64,000 nt of DNA from Micromonospora echinaurantiaca (GTDB lineage Bacteria > Actinomycetota > Actinomycetes > Mycobacteriales > Micromonosporaceae): the NCBI RefSeq assembly GCF_900090235.1, contig NZ_LT607750.1, forward strand, positions 2,182,501-2,246,500, given 5' to 3'. Below are positions 58,339-64,000 of this stretch, one piece after another (position 1 is the first letter of the stretch; each line of letters starts with the position of its first letter). The position numbers and the translations under genes were made by a program. The notes below the pieces were generated by a model, which saw only the letters and a list, made by a program, of their open reading frames with translations, was not told the origin of the DNA and searched no databases.

Positions 58339-58812
58339 ATGCGCAGAGCGTTCCTGCTGCTCACCGCCATCGGTCTGGGGTGGTCGATGACCGCCTGTTC
58401 CGCCGGCGACGCGTCCGACCCGGCGGCCACCGGTCAGCCGCCGTCCGCGCCGCCGTCCGCGGCCACCCCGTCGCCGGGCGGCCCGACGCCGCCCGTCGAA
58501 CGGCCGCCGGCCACCGCGCCGCCCCGACCCACGCCGAGCCCGCCGGCCGCGACGCCACCGCCCGGTGGCGGTGAGGTGCCCGGGCCGCTGCCGTTCGGCG
58601 CCCGCACGCTCACCGGCACGGTGGAGCGCGCCGGGGACTGCACCATGCTGCTGGTGGGCGAGCGGCGCTGGGCGTTGACCGGCGAGGTGGCGGCGGCGCT
58701 GCGCCCCGGCGCGCGGGTGACCGTGCGGGGCAACGTGGCACCCCGCCCGGCCGCCTGCGGCGACCGGGACCTCGCGCAGACCGTCGCCGTCACCCGGGCC
58801 GACCCGGCCTGA
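58339..58812 (+). CDS. Proline-rich lipoprotein
   Basis: This 157-residue lipoprotein has the lipobox MTAC (Cys20), a Pro/Ala/Thr-rich region of about 60 residues and a compact C-terminal domain. The domain reads RTLTGTVERAGDCTMLLVGE then LRPGARVTVRGNVAPRPAAC and is beta-rich with one Cys pair. The end resembles small OB-fold-like envelope proteins. ATG at 58339 is chosen as it starts a good signal peptide; a longer frame from 58270 lacks one. Function unknown; may be co-transcribed with the ABC operon. Confidence 0.7.
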   Translation: MRRAFLLLTAIGLGWSMTACSAGDASDPAATGQPPSAPPSAATPSPGGPTPPVERPPATAPPRPTPSPPAATPPPGGGEVPGPLPFGARTLTGTVERAGDCTMLLVGERRWALTGEVAAALRPGARVTVRGNVAPRPAACGDRDLAQTVAVTRADPA

Positions 58813-58828
58813 CCGCGCCGGAAACCGG

Positions 58829-58870
58829 CGGTGACCCGGGCCGGACGGAAAACCCGGGCCGGGGTCACCG
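58829..58870 (+). terminator. Imperfect hairpin after lipoprotein gene
   Basis: CGGTGACCC (58829-58837) pairs exactly with GGGTCACCG (58862-58870), with GC-rich partial pairing inside and an A-rich loop (GGAAAA). It lies 17 bases beyond the stop and is a probable terminator. Confidence 0.55.
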
Positions 58871-58918
58871 GGCCCGTGCGATGATCGCCGACCGGACGGG
58901 CAGGGGAGGTCGGGGGTC

Positions 58919-59524
58919 GTGGACATCGAGGTACGGCGGATCGGGCCGGAGTTGGCCGGTGCGGCGGCCGAGGTGCTGGCCGAGGCGTTCGACGGGTATC
59001 CCTGGACCGCGTGGACGGTGGCGGCCGACCGGCACCGGGAACGGCTGGCCGGCCTGTTCGCCGCCACCGTGTCGGCGGTCGGCCTGCCGTACGGGGAGGT
59101 GTGGGCGGCCCTGGACGGCGGCCGCCCGCGCGCGGTGGCCGTGTGGCTGCGGCCCGACCGGCCGGTACCCGAGCAGGTCTGGGGCGAGCTGACCGCGCGC
59201 GACGCGGAGCTGGCCGGCGACCGGCACCCGGCCAGGGTCGCCGCCGAGGCGGCGTGCGCCCCGCTCCGGTCGCCGGAGCCGGCCTTCGTGCTGGCCACCG
59301 TCGGCGTGTGCCCGGCGGACCAGGGCCGGGGGATCGGCGGGCGGCTGCTGCGCCCCGGCCTGGCCGAGGCGGACCGGACCGGCCGGCCGGCGGTGCTGGA
59401 GACGTCGTCGCCGGCGAACGTGCGGTTCTACCGGCGGCTGGGCTTCGAGGTGACCGGGGAGGTGACCGTGCCCGGCGGTGGGCCGCGGGTGTGGGCGATG
59501 CGCCGTCCCGCTCCCGGCGTGTAA
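58919..59524 (+). CDS. GNAT-family acetyltransferase
   Basis: This 201-residue protein begins VDIEVRRIGPELAGAAAEVL. It has the acetyl-CoA binding motif VGVCPADQGRGIGGRLLRPG and the following ETSSPANVRFYRRLGFEVTG, typical for the GNAT group that also includes puromycin acetyltransferase-like enzymes. The acceptor is unknown. GTG start with AGGGGAGG upstream. It is a single gene, 28 bases before rtcB but with the RtcB -10 box between, so probably separate. Confidence 0.85.
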   Translation: MDIEVRRIGPELAGAAAEVLAEAFDGYPWTAWTVAADRHRERLAGLFAATVSAVGLPYGEVWAALDGGRPRAVAVWLRPDRPVPEQVWGELTARDAELAGDRHPARVAAEAACAPLRSPEPAFVLATVGVCPADQGRGIGGRLLRPGLAEADRTGRPAVLETSSPANVRFYRRLGFEVTGEVTVPGGGPRVWAMRRPAPGV

Positions 59525-59552
59525 CACCCGCCGGACCGGGTAGGACGCGCGG

Positions 59553-60971
59553 ATGGAGCTGGTGGAGGAGTCGCCGTACCGGTTCCGGATCGACCGGCAC
59601 GACCCGATGCGGGTACCGGGGGTGGTCTTCGCCTCCCGGTCGCTGTTGCCGGACGCCGGGGCGGACCGGTCGCTGGAGCAGGTGGCGAACGTGGCCACGC
59701 TGCCCGGCATCGTCGGCGCCTCGTACGCCATGCCCGACGTGCACCTGGGCTACGGCTTCCCGATCGGCGGCGTCGCCGCCACCGACGTCGAGGCCGGCGG
59801 GGTGGTCTCCCCGGGCGGGGTGGGCTTCGACATCTCCTGCGGCGTGCGGCTGCTCGCCGCCGACCTCGACGGCACCGAGCTGGGCACCCGGCTGGAGCCG
59901 CTGATGGACGGGCTGGGCGCGGTGACCCCGCGCGGCATGGGCAAGGGCGCGGTGTGGCACCTGTCCAAGCAGTCGGAGCTGGACGCGGTGTTGCGCGGCG
60001 GCTCCCGGTACGCGGTGGAGCGGGGCTACGGCGTCGAGCGGGACCTGGCCCGTTGCGAGGACTACGGGGCGGTCGACGACGCCAACCCGGCCGAGGTGAG
60101 CGAGCGGGCGGTGGAGCGCGGCGCCCGGCAGGTCGGCAGCCTCGGCTCCGGCAACCACTTCCTGGAGGTGCAGACCGTCGAGGAGGTGTACGACGACCGG
60201 GTCGCCACCGCGTTCGGGCTGCGCCCGGGCCAGGTCTGCGTGATGATCCACTGCGGTTCGCGCGGGCTGGGCCACCAGATCTGCACCGACTACGTGCGCC
60301 GGATGGAGAAGGTGATGGCCCGGTACGGCATCAAGGTGCCGGACCGCCAGCTGGCCTGCGCGCCGGTGGACTCGCACGAGGGCCGCGCCTACCTGGGCGC
60401 GATGGCGGCCGCCGCGAACTACGCCCGGGCCAACCGGCAGTTGCTGGCCGACGCGGCCCGCAAGGTGTTCAAGCGGGAGACCGGCCGGGGACTCGACCTG
60501 GTCTACGACATCTCGCACAACCTCGCCAAGATCGAGACGCACGGGGTGGACGGCGGGCAGCGCAGTCTCTGCGTCCACCGCAAGGGGGCCACCCGGGCGT
60601 TGCCGCCGGGCCACCAGGACCTTCCCGACGACCTGCGCGACGTGGGGCAGCCGGTGCTGATCCCCGGCTCGATGGGCACCGGCTCGTACGTGCTCACCGG
60701 GGTGCCGGGCGCGCCGGCGTTCGCCTCCACCTGTCACGGGGCCGGCCGGGTGCAGAGCCGCAAGCAGGCGGTCAAGGCCGAGCGGGGGATGGACCCGCGC
60801 GCCCAACTGGAGGCCCAGGACATCGTGGTACGCGGCGCGTCCCGGCGCGGGCTGGCCGAGGAGATGCCGGCGGCGTACAAGGACATCTCGGCGGTGATCG
60901 AGTCGGCCGAGGGAGCCGGGCTGTGCCGGAAGGTCGCCCGGCTGGCGCCGATCGGCGTGGTGAAGGGCTGA
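59553..60971 (+). CDS. rtcB: RtcB RNA ligase
   Basis: This 472-residue protein has the RtcB active site in full: Asp93 and Cys96 in GFDISCGVR, His202 in GSGNHFLEV, His233 in [11 protein letters not shown], His322 in DISHN and the guanylylated His395 in STCHGAGR. Asn201 and the two-Mn pocket are also present. It ligates RNA 2',3'-cyclic phosphate or 3'-phosphate to 5'-OH ends with GTP. The archease gene lies convergent just downstream. TAGGAC six bases before the ATG suggests a leaderless message, though its last base is not the usual T. Confidence 0.95.
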   Translation: MELVEESPYRFRIDRHDPMRVPGVVFASRSLLPDAGADRSLEQVANVATLPGIVGASYAMPDVHLGYGFPIGGVAATDVEAGGVVSPGGVGFDISCGVRLLAADLDGTELGTRLEPLMDGLGAVTPRGMGKGAVWHLSKQSELDAVLRGGSRYAVERGYGVERDLARCEDYGAVDDANPAEVSERAVERGARQVGSLGSGNHFLEVQTVEEVYDDRVATAFGLRPGQVCVMIHCGSRGLGHQICTDYVRRMEKVMARYGIKVPDRQLACAPVDSHEGRAYLGAMAAAANYARANRQLLADAARKVFKRETGRGLDLVYDISHNLAKIETHGVDGGQRSLCVHRKGATRALPPGHQDLPDDLRDVGQPVLIPGSMGTGSYVLTGVPGAPAFASTCHGAGRVQSRKQAVKAERGMDPRAQLEAQDIVVRGASRRGLAEEMPAAYKDISAVIESAEGAGLCRKVARLAPIGVVKG

Positions 60972-61013
60972 CCCGGCGCGTCGACCTCACCGGGCGCTGA
61001 CCCGCCGGGTCAG
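60968..61013. terminator. Stem spanning both stop codons of rtcB and archease
   Basis: CTGACCCGGCG at 60968-60978 pairs with CGCCGGGTCAG at 61003-61013 (11 bp) around a loop of about 24 bases. The rtcB stop (60969-60971) and the archease stop (61010-61012) lie in the two arms, suggesting a shared bidirectional terminator. Confidence 0.5.
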
Positions 61014-61438
61014 ACGTCCAGGGTCACCGCGCACGACCACCCGGCGCCGTCGCTGCCGAAGCGCAGCTCGTGCAGGGCCACCGCCTTCGGCACCGCGCCG
61101 ACCAGCTCCACCGCGTCGGTGTCGGTGGTGCGCCAGCGCACCAGCAGGCCGCCCGCCCCGTCGTCGGTGACCTCGGTGCTCAGCGGCAGCTCGCCCTCGG
61201 TCTCCATCCGGAAGATCACCTCGTCGAGCACGCTCACCAGCAGATCCGCGTCGTCGCCGGCGGGCGCCCGGAACTCCCGCTCGGCCGCCGGCCGGGCGCC
61301 GGCGGGGTCGGTGAACGTGTCGACCAGCGCGGTGACCGCCTCGGCCACGCACGCCTCCCGGGTGGGCGCCCACGCCTCGATCCGTACGTCGGCGGTGTGC
61401 GGCACGCACCGGTGTCCCCGTTCCGCTGGTCGCTCCAT
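61010..61438 (-). CDS. Archease
   Basis: This 142-residue protein starts MERPAERGHRCVPHTADVRI. It has the archease metal/acid motif in HTADVRIEAWAPT, FTDPAGARP and the C-terminal KAVALHELRFGSDGAGWSCA. Archease makes RtcB a multiple-turnover enzyme by promoting guanylylation and broadening nucleotide use. Here it is convergent with rtcB instead of sharing an operon, and diverges from a multicopper oxidase gene. The ATG at 61438 was chosen as the family N-terminus. Confidence 0.9.
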   Translation of the reverse strand: MERPAERGHRCVPHTADVRIEAWAPTREACVAEAVTALVDTFTDPAGARPAAEREFRAPAGDDADLLVSVLDEVIFRMETEGELPLSTEVTDDGAGGLLVRWRTTDTDAVELVGAVPKAVALHELRFGSDGAGWSCAVTLDV

Positions 61439-61606
61439 GCCCCGATCATCCGCCCCGCGCCCCGGCCGGGCGGGGTGGTTGTCGCAGCCGCCCCGGAAGC
61501 CGGTCCGGGGGAACCCGGAGCGGCCCCGGAAACCGGCCGGATCCGCTGGGCACCCGGACGGATATGCAGTCATGCTACAGGTACCGAATCTACAGGAGGT
61601 GCCATC

Positions 61607-63142
61607 GTGGTGGCCGGACGACGATCCCTGGCCCGGGTGACCATCGGCGTGCTCGCCGTCGTGCTCGTACTCTGCTGCGGCGGCGTGGCCGTCGGCGGCT
61701 GGGCTCTCGCCCGCGGCGGTACGGACACCGTCGGCCAGGTGGATTTCGTCCGCCCGCTGGCCGTTCCGCCGCTGGCCGAGTCCCGCGTCGACGAGCGCGG
61801 GCGGCGGGTGTTCGACCTGCTCGCCCGGGACGGCCAGCGCGACTTCCACGGCGACGGGCGGCTGACCCGCACGGCCGGCTTCGACGGCGACTTCCTCGGC
61901 CCGACGCTGCGCGCGAAGCGCGGTGAGCAGGTCGTGGTCAACGTGGTCAACCGGCTCGCCGAGGAGACCAGCGTGCACTGGCACGGTATGCACCTGCCGG
62001 CCCGGATGGACGGCGGGCCGCACCAGATGGTCCGGCCCGGGGCCACCTGGTCGCCGACCTGGACGGTGAACCAGCCGGCCGCCACCCTCTGGTACCACCC
62101 GCACCCGCACGGCCAGACCGAGGAACACGTCTACCGGGGGCTGGCCGGGATGTTCATCCTGGACGACGACCGGGAGGCCGCGCTGCCGCTGCCGCGCCGC
62201 TACGGCGTCGACGACATCCCGGTCATCGTGCAGGACCGCAACTTCTCCCGCAGCGGCCAGTTCAAAAAGACCCGCAACCTGATCGCCGGCATCGGGGTGC
62301 TCGGCGACACCCTGCTGGTCAACGGCACCGTCGGGCCGTACCTGGACGTGCGGACCGAGCGGGTGCGGCTGCGCCTGCTCAACGGCTCGACCGCCCGCAC
62401 GTACGACTTCGGCCTCTCCGACGACCGGCCCTTCGCGCTGATCGCCAGCGACGGCGGACTGCTGCCGCGCACCGCCCGGGTCGACCGGGTGCGGTTGTCC
62501 CCGGGCGAGCGCGCCGAGATCGTGGTGGACGTGCGGCCGGGGGAGCGGGTGACCCTGCGCAGCAACCCGCCCGAACTGGGCGCGGGCGCGCTGGCCGACC
62601 GCTTCGCCGGCGGGGCGGACCGGTTCGACGTGCTGCAACTGCGCGCCGCCGACACCCTCGCCGGGTCGCCGCCGGTGCCGGAGACGCTGGCGCCCACCGA
62701 GCGGCTGGACCCGGCCGACGCCGAGCGGACCCGCCGGTTCACCCTCACCGGCCGTAGCATCAACGGCCGCTCGATGGAGCTGGACCGGATCGACGAGACG
62801 GTCACCCGCGGCGCCACCGAGGTCTGGGAGGTGACCAACCGGGACGGCGCCCCGCACAACTTCCACGTGCACGACGTGCAGTTCCAGGTGCTCTCGGTCG
62901 GCGGGTCCGCTCCGCCGCCCGCGTGGAGCGGCTGGAAGGACACCGTCTACCTGGCACCCGACCGGCCGGTGCGACTGATCATGCGGTTCACCGACCACAG
63001 TGACCCGGACATGCCGTACATGTACCACTGCCACCTGCTGTACCACGAGGACGCCGGCATGATGGGCCAGTTCGTGGTGGTCGAGCCGGGCCAGCGGGCC
63101 GGCCGCCCGCCGCGGTCGAGCCACCACGCCGGCCACGACTGA
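61607..63142 (+). CDS. Multicopper oxidase (CueO/bilirubin-oxidase-like)
   Basis: This 511-residue exported three-cupredoxin oxidase has a signal or anchor helix at 12-30. The four copper segments are HWHG (124-127), WYHPHPHG (His164-168), HNFHVH (417-422) and HCHLLYHEDAGM (His474, Cys475, His476, His480, Met485). Met485 is the axial T1 ligand, so all T1/T2/T3 ligands are present. It oxidises metals or phenolics with O2. GTG at 61607 follows AGGAGGT by six bases. It may protect against copper; no copper sensor gene is next to it. Confidence 0.92.
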   Translation: MVAGRRSLARVTIGVLAVVLVLCCGGVAVGGWALARGGTDTVGQVDFVRPLAVPPLAESRVDERGRRVFDLLARDGQRDFHGDGRLTRTAGFDGDFLGPTLRAKRGEQVVVNVVNRLAEETSVHWHGMHLPARMDGGPHQMVRPGATWSPTWTVNQPAATLWYHPHPHGQTEEHVYRGLAGMFILDDDREAALPLPRRYGVDDIPVIVQDRNFSRSGQFKKTRNLIAGIGVLGDTLLVNGTVGPYLDVRTERVRLRLLNGSTARTYDFGLSDDRPFALIASDGGLLPRTARVDRVRLSPGERAEIVVDVRPGERVTLRSNPPELGAGALADRFAGGADRFDVLQLRAADTLAGSPPVPETLAPTERLDPADAERTRRFTLTGRSINGRSMELDRIDETVTRGATEVWEVTNRDGAPHNFHVHDVQFQVLSVGGSAPPPAWSGWKDTVYLAPDRPVRLIMRFTDHSDPDMPYMYHCHLLYHEDAGMMGQFVVVEPGQRAGRPPRSSHHAGHD

Positions 63143-63271
63143 CGGGTGGGTGCCGCGGGTGGGTGCCGCGGAGCCGCGGACCGGCCGAGCGTCACGGGGC
63201 CGGCGCCCCGGCCGTCGACGCCGGTGCCTGGCGGGACGGCGGCGGCGCACGGCTGGGCGTACGGTCGGCGG

Positions 63272-63874
63272 GTGCGGATCATCAAGTTCACCCACGCCTG
63301 TGTCCGGATCGAGCACGACGGGGCGGTTCTGGTGATCGATCCGGGCACCTGGAGCGAGCCGCGGGCGCTGGCCGGCGCGGACGCCGTGCTGGTCACCCAC
63401 GAGCACACCGACCACATCGACGTGCTGCGGCTGGCCGGCCTCGGCGTCCCGGTCTTCGCGCCCGAGCGGGCGGTGCTGCCCGACCTGGCCCCGCTGCCGG
63501 TCACCCGGGTCCGTGCCGGCCAGCGGTTCACCGCCGCCGGGCTCACCGTGACCGCGTACGGCGGGCGGCACGCCGCCATCCACGACGGACAGCCCGACTG
63601 CGCCAACCTCGGCTACCTGGTCGAGGAGAGCGTCTACCACCCGGGCGACTCGCTGTACCGCCCCGAGCAGCCGGTGCCGACGCTGCTGGTGCCGGCCCAG
63701 GCGTCCTGGCTCAAACTCACCGAGGCGATCGACTTCGCCCGCGCCGTCGGCGCCGAGCGGGTGTTCCCGATCCACGACGCGCAGCTCAACGAGCGGGGGC
63801 TGGCCAGCGTCAACGGCTGGTTCGGCGAGACCGTCCCCGGCTACCGCTACCTCGCACCCGGCGAAGCCGCCTGA
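63272..63874 (+). CDS. MBL-fold metal-dependent hydrolase (UlaG-like)
   Basis: This 200-residue protein begins VRIIKFTHACVRIEHDGAVL and has the metal motif VTHEHTDHIDV, with further ligands in YGGRHAAIHDG, YHPGDSLY and FPIHDAQLNE. This is the short UlaG/RNase Z-like branch of the metallo-beta-lactamase fold. The GTG at 63272 lies six bases after TACGGT, so the message is probably leaderless. Substrate unknown. Confidence 0.85.
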   Translation: MRIIKFTHACVRIEHDGAVLVIDPGTWSEPRALAGADAVLVTHEHTDHIDVLRLAGLGVPVFAPERAVLPDLAPLPVTRVRAGQRFTAAGLTVTAYGGRHAAIHDGQPDCANLGYLVEESVYHPGDSLYRPEQPVPTLLVPAQASWLKLTEAIDFARAVGAERVFPIHDAQLNERGLASVNGWFGETVPGYRYLAPGEAA

Positions 63875-63948
63875 GCCCTCCGCCGTTCACCCGGCCGCGG
63901 CGCGGCGGCTCGGTTACGCTCGGCCCACCGTCCCCGGCAGGGAGCAGG

Positions 63949-64000
63949 ATGAGCAGCGAGACCGTGTCCACGGTGATGCCCGCGGCCTTCTTCGGGCACG
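63949..64000 (+). CDS. DODA-type extradiol dioxygenase (N-terminal fragment)
   Basis: Only 17 codons are in the window: MSSETVSTVMPAAFFGH and onward. The MPAAFFGH block is the N-terminal start of class III extradiol (4,5-DOPA-type) dioxygenases, where the His is a metal ligand (usual form MPALFIGHGSPM). GGGAGCAGG lies just before the ATG. The rest lies beyond the right edge, so the call is tentative. Confidence 0.6.
   Translation, partial: MSSETVSTVMPAAFFGH

Noticed and set aside
61439-63775. Minus-strand extension of the archease frame through the multicopper oxidase
   Set aside because: Residues upstream of MERPAERG are low-complexity Val/Gly/His/Arg; archease proteins are about 140 residues; the opposite strand holds all copper motifs.

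Overview
This is a 64 kb stretch of chromosome from a very GC-rich actinomycete, most likely a member of the Micromonosporaceae (Micromonospora-like). I infer this from the strong G/C bias at third codon positions, frequent GTG starts, many start codons sitting 6-8 bases after a TANNNT -10 box (leaderless transcripts), a PknB-type kinase with a secreted domain, a Streptomyces-subtilisin-inhibitor homologue, an Rv2466c-type oxidoreductase, an HxlR/IRED pair and a sugar ABC operon with no ATPase gene of its own. No rRNA, canonical tRNA, CRISPR array, insertion sequence or integrase was seen.

Layout. 0-6.6 kb: housekeeping and accessory genes with several broken ones: a partial FAD oxidoreductase, a deletion scar between two gene ends, an RraA-like protein, a DIP1984 protein followed by a tRNA-like element, DinB, DUF4926 beside a truncated YbaB, a slipin, and a CHASE3-like histidine kinase. 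6.9-10.9 kb: a signalling cluster made of a Ser/Thr kinase, a membrane protein with about eleven repeated E-x-T-V motifs, and a conserved-TM-helix (mechanosensitive-like) protein with three related Thr motifs. 11-15 kb: an MFS exporter behind a putative five-codon leader peptide and attenuator, then PPOX, VOC and SRPBCC proteins.

15-23 kb: a complete aldonic-acid (hexonate) operon under a divergent FCD/GntR regulator: lipoprotein, two permeases, galactonate dehydratase, KDPG/KDPGal aldolase, KDG kinase, mannonate dehydratase and gluconokinase. It should import sugar acids and feed them through 2-keto-3-deoxy acids to pyruvate and glyceraldehyde-3-phosphate, with gluconate entering the pentose phosphate pathway.

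23-45 kb: mostly single genes and small regulator/target pairs: an H1-like Lys/Ala protein, a nitroreductase-like thioredoxin-fold protein, CorA, a class F sortase with a surface protein, a NarL/NarX-type two-component system, an MMPL exporter, an ArsR-SRPBCC fusion with a large operator, tandem IRED-like reductases beside HxlR, two convergent MFS genes (one frameshifted), a CrtO-like acyltransferase with lycopene cyclase, a tyrosine phosphatase and RNase HI. 45-51 kb: a MarR/MFS divergent pair whose start codons lie in one palindrome, a pentapeptide-repeat protein, a PLD-like membrane protein, a protease inhibitor and an SDR. 51-58 kb: a secreted BNR-repeat protein and a complete sugar ABC transporter. 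59-64 kb: RtcB and archease (RNA ligation) convergent on each other, a multicopper oxidase, a metallo-beta-lactamase-fold protein and the start of a DODA-type dioxygenase. All functional calls come from reading the translations by eye; no database search was run.
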